DNA of 64,000 nt from Oscheius dolichura (Eukaryota; Nematoda; Chromadorea; Rhabditida; Rhabditidae), in contig OW051493.1 in assembly GCA_932521035.1 (NCBI GenBank), positions 1,240,001 through 1,304,000 of the forward strand. The letters are read 5' to 3'. Every line of letters starts with the position of its first letter. Position 1 is the stretch's first letter. Shown here one piece after another: positions 36,290 through 51,200 of the stretch. The notes beneath the pieces were generated by a model. The model ran no database searches. It saw only the letters and a list, made by a program, of their open reading frames with translations, and was not told the origin of the DNA. The position numbers and the translations under genes are program-made.

Positions 36290-39200
36290 ATGGCCGCCAA
36301 GGATTTTCTCTATGCTTGGCTGGGGAAACACAAGAAAGTTGCCCCGTTGTATAATATAGAACAGACACAACGGGGAGGAGTTCTGAGATTTAAATGTGAT
36401 GTACGGGTTCCTGGCTACAGCTACGTGGGAATGGGCAATTCCACCAAAAAGAAGGTAGGCATTTTTATTTATTTTTTTCCTTTTTTTCTAGTGAAAACAA
36501 TTTGATAGTAACAACCGAATACACAGTAATGAAAATCCCCCAAAGGGTTCCTTTATGGAAAAGCTGAAAATTTCTAAAAATTGGAATAAAAATGCTCCGA
36601 AAATTGGATATAATGGCAGTTAGACCTTTTCTGTATTATTGAGACGGGTTTTACATCCAAATATGCTTACCTATCAACTGTTTTCCTCAAAAATTGCTAT
36701 GATTTTCTCCAAAAGGAGACTAATTATGTTTTCGGCATCGCCACAGCGAGAACAAGCCACAGTTCACAATTCCACCTCAGGTAACCCGGCATTTTGAGGG
36801 GAAATTTAACTGATTGTCGTCGATTTTCCCTTCAAAAATGATGATTACTCAATGCTTCATAGCAAATAAGATGATAAACAAAAGAATTTCTATTTTTATT
36901 TCTTTATGTTCTGCCCAAAACATAAAACCTCCCCGTTGCTTGGAGTATGATCGCTTCGCGATTCCTGTCAATTTAGACTTGGAAAAGAGCCTAATCCCTC
37001 GAAAAATTCAATAAATTCTTCCCCAGTTTGCTCAAACGAACTTGCTGGAAATCTCTTCGTTTCAAATACCTAACAATTACAAAAATTTGGATGAAACAAG
37101 CCGCAATAGATTTTCAATGATTTTACCTTCTAAAATTGCGTTTCCCCACTTTTGTCAAATAAACTAAAAAAATTCCTTACTTTAGTTTTTCTATATTCTG
37201 TTCAAAACATAAAAATTGCCTCACATTTTATGAGTCGATACTCAGAAACGGGTCCTACCAGTTTACCCCTAGAAAAGGCTCAAATCCCGCCAAAAAGTCG
37301 ATAAATCCCTTTCCAGGATGCTCAAACGAATGTCGGAAAGCTGAAAATTTTCAAAAATTTGGAATAAAAATGTTCCGAAATTTTGATAAAGCGGTAGTCT
37401 GGCCTTTTGTGTATTCAAAACATTCCTCTTTCTAGCAAAATTTCGAATAAAACATGCTGAAATTTGCTTCAAAATGAGATAACTCATGTTTTTCTACACC
37501 GTCACAGCTAAACAAGTCACAGTTCACACTCCCACCTCAAGTAACCCGGCGTTTAGTCCGTTTTTATGGCAAAATTGATTACGCCCAGAGAAACAAAAGA
37601 ATTTCTCATTCTAGTGTTTTATGTTCTGGTCAAAACATAAAAATTGTACCCGTTTCCATATTACAGTAAAGAAGAAGGTATTATGTTTCAGGACGCTCAA
37701 ACGAATGCCGCCAATGATTTCCTCAATTTCCTTGTCCGAAATGGCGATGTCCCAGCCGGTGAAGCTCCTGTCCTCGTGGTAAGTTCCTTTTATTTCCAAA
37801 ATTGTTTCATTTCTCGAATTTATTAGGCCAGTAGTCTAGAAGCTACTTCGGCAGACGTTTGTATCGCTCCTGAAACCAGTTGGAATGACAATGGGAGTCA
37901 TGTTGGCGCCGCTGGAGGGCAAGAAGGCTGGTCCACTGCTTCTACCTCCTCTTCTGGATTTTTTTCAACAAATCAAGAGGAAAAATGGCCTCCTGGAGAC
38001 CAAATGATGGCTCCTCCCCAACTGGAAAATCGTCTGACCCATCGGGATCTGTATGTAACGCAGAGAGCAGAAGAAGTCGCCCAGGTTGGTTCCATTTTCT
38101 ATTTTTTTTAAAATTTTTCGGCGTTTTTAGAGCGAAGCAGTGGATCTAAAAGCGGAAATCCATGGCGGATGGACGGTGGACAACAGTAAAAGTGCCCTGA
38201 ATGAGTTTATGCAAAAACTGAAACAGCCGCCGGTGAAATATGTGACGGAGATGAGGGAAGCCGGCGGATCGAATGGCTTCTGTACGACGTTGAACTGTTA
38301 TATACCTCATTTGAGAAAAAGTAAGCGTTGTTTACCTCATAAACTGTTACAAACGCAGAAGCGAGTGATTTCTGGCGGAAATGTTTCGATTTTATAATAT
38401 AGGTGAAACATTTGAGCAAAAAAATGTTTTGTGAGTCCCTTATAGTGAAAATTTGATCGGAATAACGCTGAAATTCTCTGTTATTTTCTTTCCTACCACA
38501 AACTCCGCCTTGCATGATTATCACCCTCGCTCAAGCATAGGAAATGTAAAAATATACAGGGAATACTAATAATGCCTACGTAATTTTGACCTTATAAGGC
38601 TGGATCGATAATGAAAGTAATTTTTGGTACAAATGTTTCGAATTTATGATATAAGGGAAACTATTCAAGAAAAAATGCTATGCGAATCCTTCACGTTGAA
38701 AAAATTTGGTCAAAGAAACGTTCGGCTTGGTATAGTCCATTTCCAACGGATATTTCTCGGAATAACGTCTCCGCTGCGGGACCAGGAAGCTTTCAAACCT
38801 GGTTCCGTAGCGGAGACGCGCCGCCAAATTTGAATCCGTGGGGTATACGTTGGAAATGGACTAATGGCAAACCATATTTTCTCAGTTTTTTTTAGTTCAC
38901 GACCAGAGGTGAAAGCATTTTCCTCAAGTTACATTCAAATTTTATGGAATAAGCGAAACATTTCCGCAAAAAATGTTATATAAGCCCTTTATGACGGAAA
39001 ATTTGGCCAGAACATCGCTAACCTAACCAAACACAAAAAAAAGCTCTAGTTGAATAGTAATTTGAACACCTTGTGTGGTTCCGATTATTAACCCAACTGA
39101 CCTTTTCATTTTATAGAAAGAAAAAGGAAGGAATAGAGTCAAAAAACTAGAGAAAATACGGAAAAACTAGGCTTTTCCAGCAAAAAAAAAACTAAAAAAC

Positions 39201-42200
39201 CACCGCTGGTAGTTAATTTTTGGTTTCATTGGACTTTTATTATATCTAATTTTGGATGAGCAGTAGTTACTTTGGAGCCTATTTCAATCAAAATTATACC
39301 TGACGATTATTTTTTCGGTCCCATAAGACCGCGGGTGATTTTTTTGTGATTATCACCATCACTATACCGTCGTCCGTATTATGTCTTCAAAATTGAATCA
39401 AAAATACAGTAATCTTACTTACTCAGAAATTTATGTGCTTCTGAACAAGAAGTCAAAGCTGAAGAATGGGGGGCCAAATTTTATTTTTTTTAAAATAAAT
39501 ACATCATTATATAAGCTCAACCCATCCCAGTTTTTATTCAAAGGTGATTTTAATTCGCAGTCAAAACATTAGAAAAAAGAAGGAATATAGTCAAAAAGTG
39601 GGGAAAACACTCAAAACTGTGTTCTTTCTAACCAAAAAATTACCGCTAATAGTCCAATTTTTTAATTTCATTACGTCCTTATTATTCGTAAACTTGAATG
39701 AGAAGTAGTTATTTGGGAACATATCCTTTTTCCAAAAAAATTTACTGCACAATATTTTTTCGGTTCCGCGGCGCCCATAAGATTGCTTTCGTTGTCAACC
39801 TTACTGCTCCATCTTCCTTGTGTGTTCAAAATTGAATCAAAACTACAGTAATCCCCTTTTCCAGGTCTCCATGCGGAAGGCCGTGCCTCTACGAAGAAAA
39901 TGGCCGAGGCTCACTGTGCCATGTCCATGGTCCGTCAACTCTTCCACATGAAGTTGATGTCCGCCTTCCAAGGGAAAAGGAAGCGGATTTCTGGCGACAA
40001 CGTAATTTTTCCTTTATTTTCGCTCTAAATCCCTGACAACTTAAGATTCCTCCAATTGTAGTCAATCTAGATGACAGTCTCTATCAGAGGATATTGAAAT
40101 TTTTGACGAAGATGGGAATCACCCCGGCTGGGATCAATCTAAAGGGGGCGACAGCCACCGCCCCGCAGAATCTGCTCCTGGATCATCGACTGGCTCATTT
40201 TGAAGATTCCGAGATTTCGCCGCCGTGTAATGTCTCCTGGTCACCGCCACAACAAAATTGGAACCCGTGGAGGTCCTGCAACATCGATGAACCGCCGCTG
40301 GCTTTGGTTAGTTGGCAATTTTTGTGGATTTGAGGGCGGTCCGGATAGTTTTTTTTGGTATTTTTTGAGCTGCAGGGTCGATTGATAAGTTAGTTACTGT
40401 CAACCGAAATGATCAGCAATTCGCTCGCATAAAAATTCATTATGTAAAAGCTCTGGAGCAAAAAAAAACTTCCTGTAAACTGACTCTAGGAGGTTTCGAT
40501 CAATGATGGCATAGTTTCAACTAATTTCTCCATATTTTTTCTATTTTGAAACTGAAAACGCAGTCAATTTTTATCAGGGATACTGTGGTTGAAACTATCC
40601 TTGCTGATGCTCAATAGAACTAATTTTTCTCTGCAGCGGGCATCCCTCATAATCTTCATTTCCACGATTATTACGTTGCCACTCTGCTCTGTTAGGGAAA
40701 AAAACTAGCAGTAGATATCTGTAGCGCTATTTCTCTGTTGAAAAATGCTCCGTAAAGAAATCTCTCCTCAATAATCCTCGTTTCAACCAATTTTGATCGT
40801 AAATTGTTTTGCTATCTATAATAATCACGTGACAGTGAGTTCCCTACTGACAACACAGTTTTCTACAAATCATGAAACAGAAAGAAATTTCACTTGGTGT
40901 AAAGGTAATATTCTCCAGAGCCATTGACTAGTTTTGTAGTTTTCTCAAAGACTCAAAGAAAAAAAGTGGCTTGCCATAATGGAAGGGTTCTTTTTCCTAG
41001 TTCTACTACTAGTTTTCGGGCATTCTAGGGGATATGAATAACTTTTCTCTGCAGCAGGGATGCCTTATAATCTTCATTTCCCCGATTATGTTATGATTCC
41101 AACCAATGGGTAAGAAACTAATTATCAGTGATCAGTAGGGTCGTTGAAAGACATTTCTGAAGGAGAACTCACCCCAATAAGCTACGTTACAATCAATTTT
41201 GACAGAAACTAGTGAGCTGAAGATTCAGTGCATAACCAACCCACAATACTTTACATAAAAGTCCCGGAACAGAGAAACGCTCAATTTTTGCCTGATTAGA
41301 GTCTAGTAGAGTCTCCCTAAAATGATTCTAAACAGTTGTTTTTTGAGCTGCAGGGTTCATTGATAATTGCTTATTTTCTTCTTATGTGATATACACACAA
41401 GGGGCTTTTTGTCCCTGACTACTTTTGCAACCATTCTGGTGCTCGTTCCCCGTGAATAATATTCTCTGTGCAGCGGAACTTCTTTAAAATCTTCCTCTTC
41501 ATAGTTATCTTGTTATTGCTTGCTTGAAGTGAGGTTATTGAGAAAAAAACAACAACGGGAAATCAAAATTGTGGTTGAACGTTTCCCCAAATTAATCTCC
41601 TCCCAACACTCTTCATTTCAACCATTTTTTTAAATTGAAAATTGCTGGAATACATAAATTCCAGTTTTACCCACTGAATGCCCAATCCCCTAGATCTTTA
41701 GTACAAGTCCTATAGCAGAAAATTTACCACCAAGAAGAACTTTCGAAGAGTTTTAGCTTTCCCCTTGGGACTCTTCAAGCCAAGATATTTTCTGAATTTT
41801 TTTTGGGCTTCCGGGTTCATTGATAAGTCGTTCATCACTAGATTCTTTGATATTGCCCATTTTTGCTACACATAAAATGCCTCTGAATTGGGAAACTCTG
41901 GACAATTACATTTCCATTTTGAGTTCTGCAGATCTAATCAAGAAAACATCAGAGGAAATCTTTTTTTTTCTTGGTTTCAAGGAGTAGAAGTCATTCGAAA
42001 ATGGCTTAGAAATCAGTCAATTTTCTTTAATTAGGTCCACCTATTCGAGTTTTTTTTGAGCTACAGGCTTCATTGATAATCTCCTGCTAAGCCTTCTTCT
42101 CTGATAAAACTTTGTCAAACGAAAGATCTTTTCCTAACTATCTCCCATTTTTCAGATGAATCTCCAAGAAATCAGCGAGAAAATAACCACCAGAGAGGCG

Positions 42201-45200
42201 GGAAAAGTCATCAATGAGGCTATTAAAAAAGTCCGGGAAGAGCTACCCGTCATCCAGTTCAGGTACAGTAATCCCCCCGTCCTATTTCAATATTTTCCAA
42301 CTTTTCAGAGAGGAAATTATCCAAACCGTGGCAGCAAATCGAGTGCTTTTGATTAAAGGAGAGACAGGTTGCGGTAAAAGTACCCAGGTAAGAACATTTC
42401 ACTTATTTTATAAAAGAATTCTTCAATTTCCTGTTCCAGGTGGCTCAATACCTGTTGGAATCGTATATTGAACGGGGAAAGGGAGCAGAATTCAATGCTT
42501 TCGTCTCCCAGCCGAGAAGGATTTCGGCGATTTCTCTGGCGGAAAGAGTAGCCAACGAGAGGGGAGAAGATATTGGGGAAAGTGTGGGATACGGTGTTAG
42601 GTGAGCGAATTTACGACAAATTAGCAAGGTCAAAGTATTGGAAAAGCTAAAAAAGAAATATATGGTTTCGGTGAAACATTATAAATCCAAAATTTCAAAC
42701 TTGCGCTAAACCTGTCAATCTTTCGATAGGTTCGATCATCTTGGGTTTGAAATGTAAAATAACTACCGGAGCGATCAGCTAACAAAAATCGGAGAAAAAA
42801 ATTGGAACTTTTCTCTAATGCGCTCTTACATCCTATTAGCGGTGTGATATTCCTTTGGCTTACTTATAATAAACTAGGTAAAACAATTTCTATTTCCTCA
42901 ATATAATTTGTTTCACCAGTCAAAAGCAAAATAATTTATTAGTGTATCGTTTACTTTTCTATTCGACGTAAAAATTAGAGCGGCGAACTTACAAAAATGA
43001 GAAAAAAAGAGGCATACTGTAGTAAATTTTGGGCATTAGCAGCTGTATTCATATCGGTGCACATTTCTCTTCGCTTACTTATGTAATGAACGAATCATTT
43101 CAAATTCTTTCAATAAAATTTGTTTAGCCGGAAGGATAAAGACTTTTGAAGACAAAATGACTGATTTGCTAATTTGAAAAATTCCAAATACGGCGTAAAT
43201 TACCAGAGCGTTGAATTTAGAAAATTTGGGGAAAATGGAGTAAACGCTAGAAATTGTTTGTCACTTCTGGAAGTGGTATAACATTCCATTGATTTATTTA
43301 TAAACGAGATATAACAATTCAAATTCTTCCACTAAAATTAGTTTTACCAGAAAGGTAAATAAACCAAAAGAGGGAGTGTCTTACTTCTTCTCCATCAACT
43401 TGAATGAAAATTTCCATATTTCCAGGTTCGACAGCGTTTCTCCCCGTCCATATGGAGCCATTTTCTTCTGTACCGTCGGGGTTCTGCTCCGGAAGATGGA
43501 ATCCGGACTCCGTGGTGTTTCCCATGTGATAATTGATGAAATCCACGAGCGGGACATCGACGTAAGCCTTTTTTTCCCTCTTTTCCGTTATAGTATCCCT
43601 TGGGCGCACTCGTTTCTGACCGTAGACGGGAGTGTCGGGTGTTTGTGTCCGTATCTCGGTCATTTCTTAGTCGATTTCAAAAATTCAAAGACCGAGTTGT
43701 AGAGCACCTCAAGACGATTCTAATGGCCTGACTCACATCTAACCCGCCCCGACAAAAGAATCTGTAGCCCCACAAACTTTGACAGAGGATATTTCCCCAC
43801 TTATGTCTCTCCCGTTTCAGACAGACTTCGTCCTGGTCGTCCTCCGCGAAATGATGAGAGAATTCCCCGACCTCCGAGTGATTCTGATGTCCGCCACCAT
43901 CAATTCTGCCATTTTCACCGAATATTTCGGCAACTGTCCGGTCATCGAAATGCAAGGAAGGACACATGAGGTCAAAAGTGGGTTTCCCGCCATTTTTTCT
44001 AACTTTTTCTGTTTTTCAGGATTTTTCCTGGAAGATATTCTCCAAATTACGCAGTTTCTCCCACCGGATGAAGGAAGACGACGGGACGAGGAGGAAGAAA
44101 CGGGAGAGGATGAGGAGGGGAAACAGAAGAACTTGAATATCTTGCCGGAAGACGCGCCCCCAATGTTGAGACAAGCTATGAGCAGGATTAATGAAAACGA
44201 CATTCCTCTGATCCTTATTGAGGTCAGCGTTTCGTTATTTTTCCATATTTATTACCGTGTCGAAACAAAAATGTTCATAATTTGGCTCTTTTCTGGGTTT
44301 CCGAGAGAACTGTTCCTAATGGAGTTTTTACCGTATTTTTGTCAAAGTAATCCGATATTTCATTCGTTGTTTTTCAGAAAATTCTGCTAGATATCCACGA
44401 GAAAGGAAAAGATGGAGCCGTTTTGATCTTTCTACCCGGATGGCAAGAAATTATGAATATGCTCACCCACCTGTCCAATCAACCGCTATTTGGTAACCAT
44501 TTCTTATAAAATCTCCCTGAAACAAAAACATTTCCAGGCGATCAGAGCCAGTTTGTCATCCTTCCTCTGCATTCCCAATTGACGGGGGTGGAACAGCGAC
44601 GCGTCTTTGAACATTTCCCGGAACGACGAAAAGTAGGCTTCACTATATCATAAAATAGTAAAAGTACAGTTCAGATAATTCTATCGACGAATATAGCCGA
44701 AACTAGTGTGACCATTGATGATGTCGTCTATGTCATTGACTCTTGCAAGTAAGAATGTTTCCCTTTTTCTATAAATTCCAATAATTGTAATCGATGAAAT
44801 GGATCAAACAATCCGTAAACCAACAAAGAGCATATCCGCTGCGGTATTACGGATTTCCGATATGGGGGGATTCAAATTTTGGAAAGTATCAACGAATTGG
44901 GGGATAAATTTTGCGGGACGCCTAAGACTTCTTTGAGCCTTTTCCAGCCTCTAAATCACCATTTCCAGACAACGCGAGCGCCTCTACAGTACCACCAACA
45001 ATATGGTCCACTACGCTACCGTTTGGGCGAGTCGTAGCAATTTGAAGCAGCGTTGTGGTCGTGCTGGCCGAGTCCGTCCCGGTTTTGCCTTCCATCTCTG
45101 CAGTAAACAACGATTCGAAGCGTAGGATACCTTACTTTCTTCCTTATTTTCTCTAAATTTCCAGGTTAGACGAGCACGGAACGGCAGAAATCCTCCGAAC

Positions 45201-48200
45201 GCCGTTGACCGCCGTTGCTTTGACGATAAAACTCCTCCGACTGGGAAGCGTCGGTGATTTTCTGGCCAAGGCAATTGAACCGCCGCCGGTGGATATGGTC
45301 GTCGAGGCGGAAGCCGTCCTCCAAAGTGAATTTTCCCTAGTAAAAAGTAGAAATTTCGGATTTTCTAGGTATGGGAGCCCTTGACCGTAACTTGGAGCTG
45401 ACTCCATTGGGAAGAATTCTAGCCAAGTTGCCAATTGAACCAATGATGGGCAAGACTATTATCCTCGCTGCTTCATTCGGGTAATATAACTATTTTGTTC
45501 ACTTTCATTGATGATGTCTTTCCAGAATCGGGTCTTTGATGTGTGAATTGGCTGCCGCTTCATCCTTCTCCACTCCCTTCGTTCCGAGAGACCGTAACCA
45601 TACTCGGCTCAGTGGAGCGCAGCGATCCTTCGCCGGGACACGGTGGTCCGATCATATTGGACTGGTTAGTTGATTTCTACACCATTTTGAAGAAATATTG
45701 ATGTAGGCTTGATTGCTAAAAAAAGTTAAACGGAACTTAAAATGTTTTGCCGTAACCTTAAATCTCAAACAAAATTACAAAAAACAATGAACAGTCGATG
45801 GCAGTCAATATATTTTTTTTGAAAGTTCAGAAAGAACAGAGTCTCTCTTCGTCTCACTGCTACTGTTCCTTTCAGAAAAAACTCCACCAAAAATTGAAAA
45901 AGTCATCTCTCTGTTTGTTAGGTCACGATCTCCATTGAAAATTCGGAAATATGGTCCGTTTTGAAGGGAAACTGACACATAAAGTCATAGAACTGCAGTA
46001 AATACGCAACTCTGTGTTTCGGTGTACCTTCTAATTCAAATCAGAAATGTGGTAGATGGTACCATTGGGGCTGTCAAAGGACTAAAAATTAGACTAAAAA
46101 AGCGAAATTTCGAGATAGTGAAAGTCAAGCGAGCAGGAAACCGTGGTTTCGATTTTCCGATCGAAAACGTCCCTGACAGGTTCAATTATTGTCTAAAAAG
46201 CCTTATTGAAAGAACCGAAATTATGGAAAAGGCAGCATAATTATGTTTTTTTTTCAATATTTCGTGTGCCTTATAAAGTTCGAACATTGTTTTTTGCTAC
46301 AATGCATCGAGCGTAAATTAACTTTCTAATTAGATCTGAGAACTTGCTGAAATAATTAGTTTTTTTTTTAATTAGAGCAAGATTTCATAATGTTTCAATA
46401 CCTCCATAAATCCGAGCTTGAACACTGTCAATGTTACGCCTAGACTTTTCCAATTAAATAGGGATACAGTAATCAGGGTTTTCTTGAAAATCAGGCAAAT
46501 TTTGCGATTTTGTCCTACGATCCCAAATGGTCTCGAACGGAGGCAAATTTCTGTATCCCTATTTTTTGGAAAAGAACTATATTACTCCTATTTTCCAGAT
46601 TTCCGTGAACCAACAATTCGCCGAAGCCAGCGAGCAAGGCTCCAACTCGGAGCAGAGTTTCTGCCAGCGTTTCTCCCTGAACATGTCGATGTTGAAGATG
46701 ACACGCGGGGCTTGTAACCAGCTCTTGGATACGCTGAGCAATGCCGGCTTCCCCCCGGAATCACTCTCGCTACAGTATGCCAATGTCAGCGGCTGTGATA
46801 ATAGCCTCGACCTGCTGACTTCCCTCATCGTGGCGGCTTATTATCCAAATGTTGGATTTTATAAGGGAAAACGGAAGGTAAACACTGATTTTTTAATGTT
46901 TTTAAAGGAATTTTATTCCAGTTATATACCCTGGAACAGGCTACTGCTCTGGTAACCAAAATGTCAATCATCACTCCTTTCAAAGGCGACAATATTGAAC
47001 TGCCATCGCCGTTGGTCGTCTTCAGCGAGAAGGTGAGTGCTGAAATGCTGATCGCCAAATATAATAATTCTCTCTTCTTTTCTTTGAAAATATAGGAACA
47101 TCTAAACATAAAAAGCCGGAAAAGAGAGAATTAGCCTTTGGGGAGGCGATGGCACCCGCACCCGTAGAATCTCGGCAGCTGCGTGCTATGGCTTTCAGCG
47201 CGCTCCATGTGACTACAGTCACAGGAGATCAACTGAAAATTGGTAGAAAATGAACAGGATTTTCCGAAAATAACGAAATGAGCCTCACGGAAAGCGAACA
47301 AGGCAAACCGATTTTACCCTCTATTTATATTTTTCTATTAAAAATCTTTCGTACAGTCTATTTGAGCTATCAAGAGGGGGCAAAATCTGTTCGGCAGGGC
47401 TATTTTGAGACTTTACCTCTAGACATTCTCGTTCCATACCCAAGATTACTGTACAAAATTCTAATTTTACTCTATAAGATCCCGAAACGAAAGCTCCAAT
47501 TAACTTTTAGCTCTAGGGGATAATCTATTTCCATCGACAAAAGTTTCAGTCTGCCAATTTATTCATAAAAATAGGAAACAAATCATTCTGCCGAACGTGT
47601 GAGCCCTTTCTCTCCAGCAAATCTTTTTAAAAACATTTCAATCTACCTATTTGGTTGTTAGAATAGTTAACAATTCAGTAGCTCGAAGGTATAATAGATT
47701 AGTGTCCACCAATTCTTCTTCAGCCAGTTCTTTCTAAAAAGTTCCAAGCAGATTATTTAGCTGCGAAATAAAAATACCAATCAGTTCGGTCCTTCATTAT
47801 CTTCATATTTCGCAAACCCTCCCAATAGCAGCGGCTTTCAGAGCCGTTCTGAAGTTTTAAATGCTCGCATCCTGTTTCAGGGTTACTGTAATACGAAAAT
47901 AGTCATTTCGTGTTCAATACGGTCCACAATAATGGCTCGAAACAACCTTTTTATCCCTTATTTAGCCGTTATTTCTGTACACAAAAAGTTTCCTCCTCGC
48001 TATTTGAATTATAGAAAAGGCAAACACAGTTGGTTACATTTATTATTATCATTTATTATTAGATTAAAGAGAGCTACCGGCAGTAAAAACATTTGTCGAT
48101 CTTGTCGATTATCAATTTTCGCGGGCTGTGTTTTTTGTTAGCGTCCTTTTTTCGAAAAAATCGTTTCCTCCTTGAAATTATTTCCCAGACAATTCTTCCC

Positions 48201-51200
48201 GGAAAAGTTTCGCGCTGTCTATTTAGTTGTGATAAAGAACATCCAACCAATTCATGAAGATCTTGAATATCATTTCCCCTCTAGCAAAACTCTTTCCATT
48301 ATGAAAACTTTTCAGATCCGTTCCCGTTTCGTCCAATGCAAGGAGATCACCGTCCTCAACGCGTTCCAGTTGCTTCTATTCGGTTCCCGGAAGGTGGAAT
48401 GCATCGGGAGTGATCTTGTCCGCCTAGATGAAATGTAAGCTCCCCTCTTTCTCCATTTTTCTAATCAAAAATGTTAGGATCACCCTCCAAATGGATCCGG
48501 CCATTGCCGCCGCAGTTGTTGCTTTGAGGCCCTGTGTAGAAGGACATCTAATCCGAACTTGTATCATTCCCCAGTCACTGGCGAGCCTGGCAGAATTAGG
48601 TACCGTAATTTATACCAAAAACATACAGTAATCCTCAATTTAGACGCGGAATTGATCCAAATAATTCGATCCCTCTCCTCTCCGGAACTATTTTCCGGGA
48701 AGGGGGATTACCTCCTGACGGACTCGGTTCTCCAAAGTATGCAATCCGTCAACCAATTGGGGGGAAACTTCCCGGGACGAAGAAGAGGAAGAGAAAGGGG
48801 AGGAGGAGCGAATTGGAGGGGAGGAGAGAGAAGTAACGACCAGTGGGGTTTTGGTAGGCTTTTTATGGGAATTTTCGAACATTTTGGGTTATTTTAGGTG
48901 GTGGAGCAGGTAGAGGAGCAGGAAATGGTTCAAGTTTTTATGCTGCAGGACCCCCGACGCCGGGTTACGGTAGCAGCTACGCCAATTCTACACCGTTAGG
49001 TAAGTTTTAAATCTATTTTTGTTAAATTTCAAGGTGTCTATATGATTTTCGGTTAGAATTGGGGCCAATTGCTCTTCCGAGTTTTAGGTAAAATGGAGAT
49101 CTAATCCGTTTTCAACAGCTGATTTTTTCGCTACGGGACCATTTGGCTATTTGGCGAACAAAAGCGCCCAAATTTCAGTTTGAAAACTTTTGCTCCCTAT
49201 CTTCCCAAATGGCCCCGTAGTGGGAAAAAAAAGTTGGCTATTTGAATAGTAATTCGGGCTTTTTGAGTTATTCTATAAACAGAAAAAAATTCACCTGGAC
49301 GGCCAAATCGAGTTTTAGCTTCCTTTTAACGTTTGGAGTAGGCTATAAAGTGCAATGGTGCCGGTGGTCAGAATTCCGGTAACCGGGCCAAACAAATCCT
49401 TCCTCATAGTTGGTCCTGGTCCAGCGCCTGCAGCGGATCTAAAAAGAAACTCAATTGTAGTCCTTAAAAAGTTGCGCTTTCGTATCTAACACTGATAACA
49501 CGTTCGTGGCATTCCCTGACCGGCAAACGATAGAACAATATGAGGCAAGAAAACTCAAACTAACTACACATACGAGTGACAGTTTATTAAGAACTAGCAC
49601 ACAATGAATTTGCCTGGAGCTGAACGACGGAGCCGAACCAAAACAGCGGATAGATTTGCGGCTGTAAAAAGCCGGACTTCATGGATCAAGTTAACATCCC
49701 AGTACTGCCAGACCACGTCATCCTGAAATCAATTTGATTATGAAACATATTATAAGAAAACCTACAATTTCGAAAAAAAATTGCTTCGTATTCAAAGGAG
49801 ACGAGGTGCTTTCCAGCATTGTTCCGGTGGTCAGGATTCCGGTAACCGGGCCAAACAAGTCTTTCCTCATAGTTGGCCCGGGTCCAGCGCCTGCAGCGGA
49901 TCTAAAAAGAAACTCAATTGTAGTCCTTAAAAAGTTGCGCTTCCGTAATCCAAGCGTAGAATCGCGTACGTTTTGTAGAAAGGGCAAGAAAATCAACGAA
50001 AAATCGAGAACATCAAGAAAGCTTGCAATTTTCGGAGTTTTATGGAATTAAAGCAAGCAAAATTTAGTTTTTTTTTGTTGCAATAATTGGGTCGCGAAAT
50101 GTGAAGAAAAAGTTAGAAACTGACCGGCTGCCTTTCTTGCTCTTGTCGCTCTTGACCCCGCGAACTTGGCCCCTCTTTCCGACGGTACAGAGGTTGAGAA
50201 CATAGCAGACAGCTGCTACAAGGCCACTCCAAGCGACTAAAACAATTTGCAATTTCAATGAATTTTTGAGACGGTAACTAACCAAGAAGAGAAAAATCCA
50301 TCAAGACGACCTTCTCCTAACACAGCTGATGAACTGAATGGCTCTCTGGAGGATTATTTCAGCTCTAGTCGAGTTGAATTTCGTTTTTACCAAGTTATAA
50401 CTTGATTTTTAACGGTTAAAAATCTTGTCTATTCCTTTGCCTTTGGTGAAAAACGGGTTGGTGCCGTTAGGCCTGTTTTAGCCCCCTCGGGTCTAACGTC
50501 ACCCCTGTATGTTCGCGACGATTCACCCGAAATCTAAAAACGGGCGAATTGTCCCCTCCCCGGCAGTAGGGTTTTCAAGGGCCGGGCCGGTCCGTACTAT
50601 TAGGGTGCGCCATAAGTAATGATAAATAATTTCAGTTTGAAAACTTTTGCTCCCTATCTTCCCAAATGGTCCCGTAGTGGGAAAAAAATTGGCTATTTGA
50701 ATAGTAATTCGGGCTTTTTGAGTTATTCTATAAACAGAAAAAAATTCACCTGGACGACCAAATCGAGTTTTAGCATCCTTTTAACGTTTGGAGTAGGCTA
50801 TAAAGTCGGTACAATGAATACATCAATACTACGTCCTTTATCTTGTTTCCCTATTTTCTAAAATTTCAAGTTCCCAATAAGACTTTTCCTTTTGGGTTCC
50901 ACTACGCTAATAAGAACAATTTGGGCTATTTCAGGTGGCGGTGGAAGCAGAGGAGGAGGAAATAGCTTCCCGACTTCGAACAGTTCAGTTCCAAGTTTTT
51001 ATTCAACTGGAGGACCACCGACACCGGGTTACGGTATTGGAAACGGCAATCCGGCACCGTTAGGTAGGTTTTAATTATATTTTTTTGCACAATTTCAAGG
51101 TAAATATGAAAATATCCGCTCAGAGAAGCGTCAATACTTTCATCAAATCTCGTCTCTATTCTGGAGGAATTTTTGATAATTTCCAGCGCAATTCGGGGAT

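Larger units (their letters stand above)
49174..50806. repeat. Direct 178-bp flanking repeats enclosing the nested gene
   Basis: Positions 49174-49351 and 50630-50806 are nearly identical direct copies (for example TCAGTTTGAAAACTTTTGCT to GGAGTAGGCTATAAAGT). Between them lie a partial copy of the nested gene (49352-49484) and the full nested gene. The right copy includes part of a family B element. Confidence 0.8.

Noticed and set aside
46022..46240. 72-codon plus frame in rha-1 intron 19
   Set aside because: The helicase reading frame splices cleanly across it, and it has no convincing start or domain.
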